The notes under the pieces: model-generated
Databases searched by the model: none
Told to the model about the DNA's origin: nothing
The model's input: only the letters and a program-made list of their open reading frames with translations
Made by a program: the position numbers and the translations under genes
In this document: one piece after another, positions 32,621 to 43,709 of the stretch
Position numbering within the stretch: the stretch's first letter is position 1
Layout: each line of letters starts with the position of its first letter
Origin: Boswellia sacra
Lineage: Eukaryota > Streptophyta > Magnoliopsida > Sapindales > Burseraceae
Direction: 5' to 3'
DNA length: 64,000 nucleotides
Assembly (NCBI GenBank): GCA_013180625.2
Contig: SNVD02009765.1
Coordinates: 1-64,000, forward strand

Positions 32621-34038
32621 AATCGCATAAAACAATTCACTATAGTAACTTTAGATATGTCATGAGTTTATTTAAATATTCTGTTAAAGCATTTAGTTGA
32701 TATTTATGCACTTCTTACTATAGCTATAAAAATACAATAAAATAATAATAAAACAATAAAATTTGATTACATAATTATTCGGCATAAAGATTTATAATCA
32801 ATTTGATTACAGAATAAAACAATATCAAAATTTGCATTAATTTCAAATATAACATATTCAATATGTTTGAGAATAATATATGAAGAGAATTTAAATACAT
32901 TGTAAGCTTATTAAGTTATTAAAAACCTTTTGAATTGTAATATTAAATTTATGGTTTTTATGAGTAAAAGAGATGAGACGAGAGGTCAATTAAATTGAAA
33001 AACTTTTAGGGTTTCATGCACACTTTTCAAATCTTTAGGGTTACAAGATTTTATGACCCCGTGCGGAAGTTTGTCGTAGATTTGAGAGAGACATGCGTAT
33101 ATGCTAAGAAAGGAAAGGCAGTCAAACTCCTTTCTTTATTTTATCATACCATTGCTACGTGTGCCCAACGTTACGCTGCTTTGAACCAATTTTGGTATAA
33201 CCAGATTCCCTTAAAAAGAATGTACCGTACAGTACTTGATTGACAAGATATAATTTTTGTTTTGAGCGTGATTTTAGATATTTTAACTTGAAACTAGTGA
33301 GACAAGAAGCAGCTTATAAACAAACTTTTTCTTTTTTTCAATCTTTGACTGTCAAACCGATTGTTCCTTATAAATTCTTGATTTTGTTTAATTGTTTTAC
33401 ACATAAAATTGATGCGCCCCTGTATGATATCAAATTATTAAATTTCATTATTTGCTCTTGTTTTAATCTTTTTAATTTGAAAATGTTTTGCACATAAAAC
33501 ATTTTTTAATTATTTGCTTAGCCCCCCAAAGTGTAAAGTATGATCCAGTCCTATATGATATCAAATTATTAAATTTGATTATATCGATTGATTTTTTATG
33601 TAGTATTATTTAATTTTTATATTTTAAAGTTATAAGACATGCAAATTATCCATGTAGGCCGATGATTATCAAATCGGGAAGAACTCATAAGATTGATTTA
33701 ACATTAGCTATAAATAATTTTTTAATTAAATTTATAATTTATTAAAAAATTATGAAATAAAAAACAGTGTCATCTTTTGTTGGAATTTGGAAGTTAATCA
33801 CGTCTCCAAGTAATTTGTGTAGCTAGGCTATATTAAAATATCATTATCTTTAACTCTAACTAATGACTAACCAGCTTCTATTTTTTCTACAAATTTTAAC
33901 ACAAGAGTATATTGATAACATAATATTGAATATTTAATTATTCACTAAAGAAATACATAAAACTTTTTAAAAATACAATATAATTTTAAAAATTAAATTT
34001 ATTAAAGGCTTTATGATTTTTTTTCTTAGTATATATAG
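32621..34038. other. AT-rich intergenic, nothing firmly recognised
   Basis: A short direct repeat (TATGATATCAAATTATTAAATTT) occurs at about 33425 and 33555. The frames at 33016-33497 (+) have no recognisable domain, signal or splice structure, and I do not call them genes. Confidence 0.4.
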
Positions 34039-34048
34039 ATAAAGGAAT

Positions 34049-34195
34049 GGGATAATGTCACATACCTCCCTTATCTTTTGGCATAGTATTATAGAAATGG
34101 TACTTTTGGATTTTTTTCTCAAAACAGTCCATATGTTTTCAAAAATGCATCGTAGACACCTCTTCTGTTATATCTACCGTTAAATGACATCATCT
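34049..34195 (+). repeat. Left terminal inverted repeat of the Pack-MULE
   Basis: About 150 bp that pairs with the complement of 40665-40816. The match is imperfect (I estimate three quarters of positions by eye) and is best over the first 40 bases and around TTTTGGCATA. The divergence between the two ends implies an old element. Confidence 0.8.
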
Positions 34196-34623
34196 TTTCA
34201 TCTATTTACAATTCAATTATTGAAATACCCTTGTTCATATTTAAAAAAGAACATTTGCATAAAATAAAATAAAAAATGATATCATAAATTATGGTTTTAC
34301 CCTGAAAATCTAAGGGCTTTTTTTTTTTTTCACTTTTCACCTAAGTTTGAATGGAATCATCTTTAAGTGATCAAATTTTTTATTTGTTTTTCAATTCAAT
34401 ACTTTTTTGAAGTGGCATACCACTGAATTTAAAAAGTAAAAATTGATCGCTTTTTTATTTGTCAAATGTCTGAAAATATCAAAATACCTGAATTACTCTC
34501 ATATATATAAAAATTATTTTCATAATTCCTAAACCAGAGACGCAGATTAAAAAATATCAGTGGCAAGACCGCAAACAAACTCCTTGCTTGTTCTTGCTTG
34601 CATTTGCGTCTCTGCTTTTGAAT

Positions 34624-34690
34624 ATGGGAAGTGGAAAGCTCAAGGGCAAGCCCACCGGCCACTGCCACTTCTCCACCCCCGAAGAGCTGT
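34624..34690 (+). pseudogene. Captured N-terminal exon piece of a 28-kDa heat- and acid-stable phosphoprotein (PDAP1-like)
   Basis: The frame from ATG 34624 reads MGSGKLKGKPTGHCHFSTPEEL, listed here as MGSGKLKGKPTG plus HCHFSTPEEL. The known family starts with a very similar MGRGK-KGKPTGRRQFSTPEE pattern. The arginines are replaced by H and C, and similarity ends after about 22 codons. It is a fragment only. A different frame, 34560-34817, crosses the same bases but has no recognised product. Confidence 0.65.
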
Positions 34691-35393
34691 GTACGCTCAC
34701 CCACCCTCTGCCCCTTTCAATTTCTACATTTACATCTCTTTGTTGGAGTTTAGCTTGATATCAAATCTAGATCTACGAGCGTTGTGCTCATTTATCAATT
34801 CGATCCGGTTGCTCTAATTGCTTCAATAATATTCTGATTAGGATTACCATTTTTATTTTTTTATTTTTTTTATTTTTATCATCAGTTTGGCGGAAAATTA
34901 TGGGAAATAATTGAAAATATTATTTGTTTATGCACCAGCTTCGGCCAATTACGGGAAATAATTAAATAATTGATTTAATTTTCTTAAATTTTAATTTTTA
35001 AAGAATTGTAACAAATATAATATTAACTATTTAAATAAAAAAGAATTTTTATTTAATTTTAGTAAATATTTATTTTTTAAAGATTACTGAGAAATATAAT
35101 ATTAATTATTTAAATGGAAAAGAATTTTGGTTTAATTTTATTAACTATTTAATTTTTAAATATTGTAATAAATATAATAAAAAACTATATATTTCAACGA
35201 GGGTAAAAAAATCACATTAAAGATAAAATATTATCTTATCACTTTTTTTAAGTGGTATTTAAAATAGCAAACAAATATCCTATTAAATAATATAAATTAA
35301 GTTCTAAAAAAATTCAGATCTAAAAAATTTTAAGGGGTTAAAACAAATATCACCTAAATAAAAAATGTTTTATACCCTGTTGTTTATGTTGCA

Positions 35394-35500
35394 GGTTTTG
35401 AACAACCCATGTTGACTTCTTGCGGGTGCGGAGGTTCATCATTGAACTATGACATTCGGATTACCTGTGGCAGACAAAAGTCATAAATGGTACAAAATTG
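35394..35500 (+). pseudogene. Captured internal exon piece of a GDSL esterase/lipase
   Basis: After a splice-acceptor-like TTATGTTGCAG at 35383-35393, the frame reads GFEQPMLTSCGCGGSSLNYD and then IRITCG. A one-base shift then gives QTKVINGT. The CCG-GG-LNYD-R-TCG-TK--NGT pattern is typical of the segment before the catalytic Asp-His region in plant GDSL lipases. The catalytic residues themselves are not included. Presence of the intron boundary indicates capture from genomic DNA. Confidence 0.72.
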
Positions 35501-35590
35501 AAACAATTTCCTTGGAGATAAATTGTTTTGGTAGTTATGCAAATTTTTCCTCTTTAAAATTGTAAACTGATTGCATTTTTTTTTTTTTGA

Positions 35591-36398
35591 TGATCCGCTG
35601 GTTCTGCCTCGGCAACTAAAAGGTTAGCTTCTTCAAGGTCGCCCAACTCTAGGGCAGCCGATCTGTCAGCCGTAGCAACAGCAGCAATTATATGTAACCT
35701 CTGGAATCTAGCCACTGCTACTGCTTTTTCCTTGGATGATATCAGTCCTTCAGTCTCCTACGATTAGTTTACAGTGTTTTTTATATTTTTCTTAAGTTCC
35801 TCAAGCTCTAAAATGGCCTTTTCCATATCAATCTGCAAGGCATCCTTTTCAACACTCAATGACTTTGCCTCAGCAGCTATTCGCATAGCCTCTTTGAAAT
35901 TTCTTGCAGCTGTAGCAACCTTCTTTTCTGTTTCAAGCTCTGGGGCTCGTTTGTCTATGAAAAACATTCTCTGCTTGATGGATGCTACATTTTGTTGGAT
36001 GCCTGACCTCATTAAAGATAGCTCCTAAACAAAAAATGAAGAGGAATATCAATGGACCAAATAGCATTCAATAAAAGAAAACTTGGGCTGAGAATTGAGT
36101 GTACCAGTAATGTTTTCATTTTGATACAAAAAATAATGCAACTTCTATCTCCTGAAAGTAAAAACAGTAATGTAAGTAGAAACAGGGTAGAAAAAAGGTT
36201 TTTGGCCATAGCCTTTAGGTGTCTCTGGTTTTAACAATTTCAATGAACCTATGGCTGCAGAGAACAGTTAGCTGCATGCCAATGGTTATGTCTTGAAAGT
36301 ATACATTATACTATACTAACACCTTCATAAGTTTGTAGGAACATATAGATAAAATACATAAAATGATCGGGAAGTAAATTGACCTGGAGGGAAGCTCT
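35591..36398 (-). pseudogene. Captured piece of a coiled-coil protein gene (part 2, with an intron)
   Basis: On the minus strand the frame enters from 40086, crosses the copia insertion point (VARA, then SLQ), and meets a donor GTCAAT at 36383. It resumes after the acceptor TTGTTTAG at 36025 with ELSLMRSGIQQNVAS, then KQRMFFIDKRAPELETEKK and AARNFKEAMRIAAEAKSLS. Beyond a short stop-containing stretch near 35760 it continues with ISSKEKAVAVARFQRL and ALELGDLEEANLLVAEAE and ends at a 14-base A tract (plus-strand T, 35576-35589). I associate it with plant coiled-coil proteins with a UVR-like segment, but cannot name the gene. Confidence 0.6.
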
Positions 36399-36846
36399 TG
36401 TTGGGGATGCAAAGCAAACTTAGAACAGAATTTGGGAGAAAATTAACTTGTATTAACAGAGAAAATTCATATACAAGATTTACACAAAAACTCCTCTAAA
36501 CTAATCCTGGAGCTCTCCTGGCTCTCTCATGTTGACCCAAGTATGGCAACCCAAGAGGGGGGGGTGTGAATTGGGCTTTTATTTATAAAAACGGATTTGT
36601 AAAACTTTTCTTGAAAGATCAAAATTATTTAACTCTTTCTTTGAGAATAAAGGTGAAGAAGATGAAAATAGAATGCAATCAAGAGAGTATCAATAAAGAA
36701 CAATCACAAGTGCAAGTAAATATAAAGAGTAGGGATAGAGAGAGTGCAAACTCAATTTGCGTGGTTCGGCAAACCTTGCCTACGTCCACGGGCTCCTAGC
36801 TCCACAAGCTAGGCTTTCCACTAAGTTGTAGAATCTTTACAACTTG

Positions 36847-37133
36847 CTTGATGAACAACCTCACCAAGACTTTTTCTTTCAACTCTTGATAACACCACAC
36901 CAAGAGTTCTTCTTGATGAACAACCTCACCAAGGCAACTTCCTTCAACTCTTGATAACACCACACCAAGAGTTCTTCTTGATGAACAACCTCACCAAGGC
37001 AACTTCCTTCAACTCTTGATAACACCACACCAAGAGTTCTTCTTGATGAACAACCTCACCAAGGCAACTTTCTTCAACTCTTGATAACACCACACCAAGA
37101 GTTCTTCTTGATGAACAACCTCACCAAGGAAAG
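36847..37133. repeat. Four-copy 65-bp tandem repeat within the solo LTR
   Basis: Units start at 36847, 36912, 36977 and 37042, with a partial fifth at 37107. Each begins CTTGATGAACAACCTCACCA and ends CACACCAAGAGTTCTT. The copies are almost identical, which suggests recent unit amplification. No protein is implied. Confidence 0.95.
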
Positions 37134-37414
37134 AGTTCTCTCAAGGATAACTTTTTATCCTTTACAAGAATATTTCACTCTCACCACAATACAAGAACAA
37201 TGATAATTTTTACAACAAAAGTATAACTCTCTTCAAAGAGTAGATAAAGAATATAAAAGCTCTCTAGACTTGATATTTCTCTTGTTTTTTGCTTGATAGA
37301 TGCTTCTCTTTCTCTTGCTGAATGCATGGGAGAAGAGCTCCTTTTATAGGTAAATGGGATGAACTTAATGAAGTGAAGACACTAACTCCAAATTTTCTGC
37401 CCACCATAAAAACC

Positions 37415-38130
37415 GTAATTTTGTCTACCATTTTTGTCAATGTTTCGTTCGAAATTTGAAAATATGCAAAAAATAAAAGATCTGCAAAATTGAATAATAT
37501 TTCCAACGCATCAAGAAACAAGTCATTTGGATATCTGTAGCTCAAGATATGGCCAAAACACCATTCGGTGCTCATGTGATTTGATTTTTCATATTGTGTC
37601 AGTCCACCGAATTAAATGATAATTCTGTCAGCATTCCGTTTGAAATTTGAATTTCTTCAAAACATAAAAGATCTGCATATTTGAATAAGCTTTCGAAAAA
37701 ATTAAGAATCAAAGAATTTGGATATCTCTATCTTATGATATGGCCAAAACACCATTCGGTGCTCATGTGAGTTGATTTTTCTTCCTTGTGTCAGTCCACC
37801 GAATTGCATGTCAATTATGTTAGTCTTCCATTTGAAATTTGAATTTCTTCAAAACATATGAAATGTGACTCATTATGTCCTCTTTCCAATGCCATAGGAA
37901 TCAAGTCATTTTGATTTTTCTTACTCAAGATATATCCAAAAGAGTATTCGGTGCTCATGTCAGCTGCTTCTATTTGTCTTTCAACTTGCATGATGATTTG
38001 GACAACCTTACACTTGAAATTTGAATTTCTTTAAAACATATAAAATGTTAGAAATTTAGTAAGCTTTCCAAAGGATTAAGAATCACATCATTTGGACATC
38101 TGTAGAGAAATATATGACCAATTGATTGAA
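37415..38130. repeat. Diverged repeat of about 185-190 bp in the solo LTR
   Basis: Four copies centred near 37530, 37720, 37910 and 38090 share the order TTTGAAATTTGAATTTCTTC, AAAACATA-AAAGAT, GCTTTCCAA, TCATTTGGATATCT and CATTCGGTGCTCATGT. They are more drifted than the 65-bp array. The 103-codon frame at 37264-37575 lies across part of this and is not supported as a gene. Confidence 0.8.
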
Positions 38131-38649
38131 CATTTCTCATATATCACATTCCTTGAATCAAACATTGTTCTTAAACTTTGGAGCCTTTAACATGTAGTCT
38201 TCTCCTTAGCTTCAACACTTCATTTTAATAAGCCTCTTCTTGATTTTACAATTATTTCAATGATATTACTCTTGCACAAAAATAAACATGTTAGTAAATC
38301 ACAATGAATTAATGTGTATTGTTATCATCAAAATTATCATGTAGCCTTAGGATTAACATCTCACACTCTCAGAACTCTCTGGTTCTGAATTACAACTCTC
38401 TCTGGAGTTTTTCTAATGTATAAACAAGGCAGAATTCGTCCCATATTTATAGGAAAATTCTGCATGAAATTTCAACAAAGTTAGGTGGGTAGTTCACCTA
38501 ACCCTCACCTCCTTTTGACATGGGAGGGATATCTAGAAGCTCTACATGTCATGCATGAGCTCATCAGGGTTCTAGAACTTATACATGTCATGCATGAGCT
38601 CATCAATTCTCCCCCTCCATCCCATGTGAAAGGGGATAACTACAAAAAG

Positions 38650-39885
38650 TAATCAAACAGCTTCTAGTCTAACTATGTCTCTGCATAGTTCTAGCTTGTC
38701 TCTAGTGACTACTTTTGTTAACATGTCGGCTGGATTCTCTTTAGTATGGATCTTGACTAGTTTCAATAGTTGCTTGTCCATTACCTCGCGTATCCAATGA
38801 TAGCGAATGTCGATATGCTTCGTTCGAGAATGGTACACTGAATTCTTGCTCAAATCCAGAGCACTTTGACTATCACAGTGTACTTTGTACTCTTTTTGCT
38901 CGATCCTAAGTTCTTGGAGAAACCGCTTTAGCCACAACATTTCTTTTTCAGCTTCCGCTGTGGCAATGTATTCTACCTCTGTCGTGGATAGCGCAACACA
39001 CCATAGCATACATCAAACTTGCTATAGCAGAAGAATAGGGCACCGATGCCATGTCCTCTATCTCTTTCTTGGATGAGGGACATGATCTCTTGCTCAGCTT
39101 GAAGTGATTAGCCAGTGGTACACTAACTGGCTTGGCACCATCCATGTTGAACCTTTGAATCACCCGTTCAACATATTTCTCCTGAGACAGCCATAATTTC
39201 TTCTGTTTCTTGTCTCGACGAATGTGCATCCCCAAGATTTGCTGAGCTGGTCCCAAGTCCTTCATATCAAAGGTTTTTGATAGTTCATTCTTCAGTTGCT
39301 TTATTTTTGTTGCATCTTTTCCGACGATCAACATGTCGTCCACATATAACATGAGTGCAACAAAGTCTCCACCTGGAAGTTTCTGGAAGTAGACACACTA
39401 GTCTGCAGCGGTTCTTTTGTACCCATGACTCACCATGAAAGAGTCAAACTTCTTGTACCATTGCCTTGGTGCTTGTTTGAGGCCATACAAACTCTTTTTG
39501 AGCTTGCACACGAGGTGTTCTTTTCCTTGAACCTTGAATCCTTCTGGCTGCTCCATATAGATTTTTTCATGCAAGTCTCCATGAAGAAATGCTGTCTTCA
39601 CATCTATTTGTTCAAGCTCCAAATCAAGACTTGCAGTCAATCCGAGGATGATACGGATTGAGGACATTTTTACCACCGGTGAAAAAATTTCATCAAAGTT
39701 AATTCCTTTCTGCTGAAGGAATCCTTTTACCACCAATCGGGCTTTATGCTTTATCATCTTTCCTATTCCATCTTTCTTGAGCTTGAATACCCACTTGTTC
39801 TTCAGTGCCTTCTTTCCATCTGGGAGCTCGACCAGTTCATAGGTTTTATTCTTCTCTAGAGAATTCATCTCATCTCGCATTGTTT
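38650..39885 (-). pseudogene. Residual reverse transcriptase/RNase H of copia element 2
   Basis: On the minus strand: an RT start (MRDEMNSLEKNKTYELVEL), then VKTAFLHGDLHEKIYMEQP, LYVDDMLIVGKDATK, and after a further deletion of roughly 270 bp the RNase H end (VALSTTEVEYIATAEAEK to the terminal LEAV). The deletion joins SLMYAMVC to the ALSTTE segment out of frame and removes the RPDIAH to WQS region. The upstream part of the frame is LTR sequence fused to RT. It is closely similar to the copy at 13560-15073. Confidence 0.9.
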
Positions 39886-40085
39886 TTCTAATGCATAAAT
39901 AAGGCAGAATTCGTCCCATATTTATAGGAAAATTCTGCATGAAATTTCAACAAAGTTAGGTGGGTAGTTCACCTAACCCTCACCTCCCTTTGACATGGGA
40001 GGGATATCTAGAAGCTCTGCATGTCATGCATGAGCTCATCAGGGTTCTAGAACTCATGCATGTCATGCATGAGCTCATCAGCTCT

Positions 40086-40310
40086 TGCTACAGAAACTTC
40101 CTGTTGGAGCATCTGCACATCCTCTAAAAGTTTCTGCTCAGTCTTTGTGAGCCTCAGTTTGTCTTCCCTGGACTTTAGAATTGATGACATAAGACTTCGT
40201 CTCAGTTCAACAACTTCTTAATATACTTTTGCCTCTTCTGCGGAAACCGTGGCAAGTTGCTTAAGCTTTGTTGCCCGTAAAGATGTTATGGCCGCCTCTA
40301 ACAATTTTGT
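40086..40310 (-). pseudogene. Captured piece of a coiled-coil protein gene (part 1)
   Basis: The minus-strand frame reads ATKLKQLATVSAEEAKVY, one stop, then VVELRRSLMSSILKSREDKL, KTEQKLLEDVQMLQQEVSVA and reaches the copia target site. It continues at 36398. The sequence is helical and heptad-rich. It is adjacent to, but probably separate in origin from, the ankyrin piece; the join is near 40320. Confidence 0.6.
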
Positions 40311-40354
40311 TGATTTTATTTATTTATTTTTTAAAACTTTTTCTACCATCTGCC

Positions 40355-40625
40355 CATTAGCTTAGGCCATATGCATAGGGCTAAATCCTTGGTGATCAAC
40401 TTCTTTAGCAAAATCTGGTTTCAGCCTTATGATCTCCTTTACAAAGTCAATGTGGCTGTAAGCAGAAGCTATGTGCTGGGGGGTTTCTTGCTGAAGCTAG
40501 TGCAATAGTACGGAGTAGTAAAAGATTTTCCACCAAAAGTTAAGGGAAGTTCTGGATATTTTCCGTCAAAGCTGCCTCAAAGAATGTTATATCCATAGTG
40601 GTTGAAAATGCCATAATTCTTTCTC
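40355..40625 (-). pseudogene. Captured ankyrin-repeat gene piece (BDA1-like)
   Basis: On the minus strand an ATG near 40613 opens with MAFSTTMDITFFEAALTE, then a stop. In another frame follow HIASAYSHIDFVKEIIRLKP and DFAKEVDHQGFSPMHMA, a stop, and ANGQMVEK. The order HIASAYGH-DFVKEII-L-PDFA---D--GFSPMHMAAANG is characteristic of plant ankyrin proteins of the BDA1/ACD6-like membrane class. Frameshifts and stops show it is dead. No transmembrane part is included. Confidence 0.7.
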
Positions 40626-40664
40626 TTAGACTTTTATTAAAAGACTGATGTACCTCTATTACTT

Positions 40665-40816
40665 CAACTTATTTACATAAAAGTAATGACAGATGTAACC
40701 GAATGGGTGTCTATAGCGCGTTTTTGAAAATAGGACTCTTTTTAAGAAAAAAAATCTAAAAGTGTCATCTCTACGACATTATGCCAAAAGATAAGAGAGA
40801 TATGTATCATGATCCC
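40665..40816 (-). repeat. Right terminal inverted repeat of the Pack-MULE
   Basis: This pairs with 34049-34195. It ends CATGATCCC and is followed by ATAAAGGATT. The pairing and the near-matching target copies define the element. Confidence 0.8.
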
Positions 40817-40826
40817 ATAAAGGATT

Positions 40827-43183
40827 ACTACTCTTGTTTGCTCGCTAGATTCTCAAATACAGTCCCAATAATGCGTATGAGAAATTAAGTTCAATAATGA
40901 GTTGTTATTTAAGATCATATAAATTTCTTTTATAAACTCATTTTAATTAAATTATATTAAAAGAATATAATTTATTTGTAAATTAATATGTATCCAATAT
41001 ATCTTGTAATTTGATTTTGTTGAGTAACTCACACTTTCTTCTAAATTTTTCTTCACTCCATTATTGACTCCGACGACAAGTCGAGTCTTTGGATAAAAAA
41101 ATAGTCCCAAATAGGAAACTTAAAATAAACCCCTAATGTTTTCTCTAACGTAAAACACACGAGAAATTAATTCCTCCATCAGTCTCATGATGAAGAAATA
41201 TTAATTGCAGAGAAATACAGGATGTAATACCAAAAGTAAAGTAGTATAGGATTGTTGTTGCTTAGATAAATTGAACTTGGGATGTGGGAAGGAATGTGTG
41301 TATCAAAACTTCATATGACTCCATTTGTGTCATCACCTTTTCTTTAATAATAATAATAAAAGAAGGCTTCAACAAGGCATTATTGGTTTTAAATGGAGTT
41401 ATTCGCGATGGTCCATTACAATGCAGCCCAAAGCCCATCTACAGCCCAAAACTAGAGCCCAAACCCTTCCAATTCTCTTCCTGCCTCACCCCTAGCAATA
41501 CCATTTACCAATTGACATTGCCTGCCTTACACGAGAACAAAACAACAAAACATGGCAGATTATTTGTTAATATGTACCGGAGAATGTTGACTAACATATA
41601 ATATACAATATTATATTTAGCTTCATTAAACGCATGTAGTTCTTAGTTAAGTTGCAACAAAATCTATTTATAAGCCTCTTTTTCTTTTATAATTAAAATG
41701 AAGAGAATATAATATATTCAAATGATTTTCTTTTAATTTCATCTCATTTACTATCGATGCTTCTACATATTTTATTTTAAAAATCATTTTCTTCCTTTAA
41801 ACCCTAATCTTTTTCCTCTTCTCAATTTTATTTCAATTAATGCATTTAAAATTGTCTTTTATGTTTATAGAATGATTTTGACGTGAAGAAAATTAATTTG
41901 AGCATTGGAACCAGAAGACAAAAATAAAGAAAAGTGAAGTTCTCGTTTCAATTTTATCAATTTTCTGCCATTATAGTCCTTTTGGTTGAATTAAAATTTT
42001 TCAATAGGTTCGGTTCACTGGGGTATGGAACATGTGCTTCACATACATTTAGGATGCTCAGTACAATATAACTCAACAATTCAAATTAATTTAACAGTAT
42101 GAAATTCCTAATTTAATTTATGTATTTAATTTCTTTAAATACTAATCAATATTATCGCAAAGTACTTTTTAATTTGATTTTATTGCATACCTATAGCACA
42201 ACCCGTTAATAATTAGTAGAAAAATGAAATCAGATAAATTTATAACTAAAATTACGAATATTAGGGTTTTGATTTCATTCACAAGTGACCTCCTAATGCA
42301 AATCAATATCAATGGTATAATTTGTGTATAACACTGTTGCTAAAATGGAAAATCTTATGAAATTTTTTATAATTAATTTCTCAAAAAGACACGAATTTAA
42401 TGATTAAGAATTGTATATAAAGCCTTTAAAATAGGGAATCCACTAAAATTCCTCATTCTTGGCAGGCAATAACCACACACAAACTCTTTGCAAAACCCAT
42501 GCGAGTGAAAAACGTCTAATCACTTATTATTTTTATTATTAAGAACAATACTTGTTTCTTTAGACATTCCTGAATCTTTTTTTTTTGGGTTGATTTTGGC
42601 GAAGAAGAAAGGTAAAGAAAGAAACCAAAAAAAAAAGGTTAAAATTACTTGTTTGTTACTGATGTGGGCGAAGCGGGAAGCTGAATAAAGGTGTAAACAG
42701 TCTAATTTTAGAGGTTGGCATTAAAAAAAAAAAGTATGTAGAAAAAGTAATGGAGGAGTTCTATTTAACATGTTAAATAAGAATACTCTACTACCTAACG
42801 TAGTGAGTATTCACATTACCTAAAAAATGCTTTGGCCAAACAAAAACAAAAGCTTTAGATACGATTAATTATTTGATTTTACATGCTAGGGACTAATGCA
42901 TCTTATATACATAATTTTGTATCCCTCAACAACAATGGGATAACGAGGCAATTTGAATGAATATATATTATAATAAATTTTGTTTATATGTATATATATT
43001 GTAAGTTATTTACAATTTATTGTGCACAAAAGTAGAAACTTTACTCTTGGCTATGCGGCTCTTAAAATTTTTTAGTTAATTAATAAAAGTTTTCCAAATT
43101 AAAGAAATTAGGTATGTAAATTAAGTAATATGTAAATTAGAAGGTTCTATTTCGTGGAAATAAAACGAAATTAGGTACACGAG
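40827..43183. other. Intergenic; contains a duplicated leader-like segment
   Basis: This is mostly AT-rich, without a supported gene. Around 42445-42510 a segment (CCTCATTCTTGGCAGGCAAT, then AAAACCCATGCGAGTG) matches 53146-53225, where the end reads CCCATGTGAGT. The latter looks like a plus-strand exon end with donor GTGAGT, mutated to GCGAGT here. The frame at 41284-41601 (+) has no recognisable domain. Confidence 0.45.
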
Positions 43184-43709
43184 TTAAATCGTTTTAGGAC
43201 ATTTAAAGCAAGAACAGCTGAAGCAATGCAGCACTTTCTTGGCATATCTCTTTATAATAAATGAAGTCGGCGCCTTCTCAACCATTATAGTTATTTCTTG
43301 AATTTGATTCCTCAAAGAAGCTATCTCCTTAGTTTTTTCCACTGTTCGTTTACTAAGCTTCACCGATTCAGAAGCTGGAAACACTCCAAGCAGGAGGTTT
43401 CGGGTACCTCGATTTTGACATTCAATCCTCAAATTCTTGACCTCATCTTTGATCTTTTCCACTTCTTGGAGCCAACCTTCGCAAGTGTGTGTCAAGTCCA
43501 TCTTTCTTTTATTCCTATCTAATTTTGTTTTTACATCTTTCTCTACATCACAAAGATGTTTTAGTTCTTCTTCAAGCCCCTCAAAGTTCCTGCTCATATT
43601 TTTCGCATAACCGTATTTGCGTTTAAAAGACTTGTATAAGCTTTTGCCACCATCTACGGCCAGCACAAACAGTGGACTAACTGCTGCTTTCACGATTTCA
43701 AATTCCGTA
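43184..43709 (-). pseudogene. CC-only gene copy with its start codon lost
   Basis: The coding exon follows the acceptor TTTGCAG at 43710 and begins T-ACG-GAA-TTT-GAA-ATC, where its paralogs have an ATG at this point. The ATG is therefore changed to ACG. The frame is otherwise open for 174 codons: VKAAVSPLFVLAVDGGKSLY, the coiled coil YAKNMSRNFEGLEEEL, WLQEVEKIKDEVKNL and LSKRTVEKTKEIASL. It then has EKAPTS and a Cys-rich tail, LHCFSCSCFKCPKTI. There is no NB-ARC downstream. It may use a non-ATG start, but loss of function by start loss is simpler. The 5' untranslated exon is 46101-46183. Confidence 0.75.

Larger units (their letters stand above)
36530..38358. mobile_element. 1.83-kb solo LTR nested in the copia LTR
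   Basis: It begins TGTTGACCCAAG and ends GGATTAACA. TGTT and AACA are inverted ends, and an identical 5-mer TCTCA flanks it (36525-36529, 38359-38363). Deleting it restores a copia LTR colinear with the other copies. No internal retroviral domain is present, so this is best read as a solo LTR left by LTR-LTR recombination of a long-LTR element. The family is not recognised and the orientation is undetermined. Confidence 0.85.
36399..40080 (-). mobile_element. Second copia element of the same family, internally deleted
   Basis: The element is flanked by exact GCTCT duplications (36394-36398, 40081-40085). Its LTR ends match those of the element at 9973 (TGTTGGGGATGC and the complement of TGATGAGCTC). 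On the minus strand it keeps the first about 195 bp of the 5' LTR (40080-39886), then jumps directly into reverse transcriptase. The rest of the LTR, primer site, gag, protease and integrase are gone. The 3' LTR (38605-36399) is split by a solo LTR. Removal of the element restores an open coiled-coil frame in the host sequence. Confidence 0.92.
34049..40816. mobile_element. Pack-MULE-like element carrying fragments of several cellular genes
   Basis: The left end GGGATAATGTCACATACC and the complement of the right end GGGATCATGATACATATC stay alignable for about 150 bp. The alignable stretch includes CTTATCTTTTGGCATA, GATTTTTTTCT and TAGACACC. Flanking 10-mers ATAAAGGAAT (34039-34048) and ATAAAGGATT (40817-40826) match at 9 of 10. 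Without the nested copia element the unit is about 3.1 kb. Between the ends lie pieces of a 28-kDa phosphoprotein gene, a GDSL lipase gene, a coiled-coil protein gene and an ankyrin-repeat gene, in both orientations. Splice sites and intron are retained, which means capture at DNA level. No transposase is present. Confidence 0.82.

Noticed and set aside
31636..32630. Several 62-93 codon frames in the GTCGAGTGTCG element
   Set aside because: They are produced by a hairpin-forming repeat with few stop codons. The frames differ between strands and have no domain.
35591..36398. Processed (retroposed) pseudogene because of the terminal A tract
   Set aside because: An intron with consensus ends is retained at 36025-36383 and the piece lies between Mutator ends, so DNA-level capture fits better.
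36843..37140. CRISPR-like array
   Set aside because: The 65-bp units are contiguous with no unique spacers, in a plant solo LTR. It is an ordinary tandem repeat.
39398..39940. New chimeric gene made of LTR plus reverse transcriptase
   Set aside because: The open frame is the simple result of a deletion. The element lacks most domains and has a second deletion downstream.
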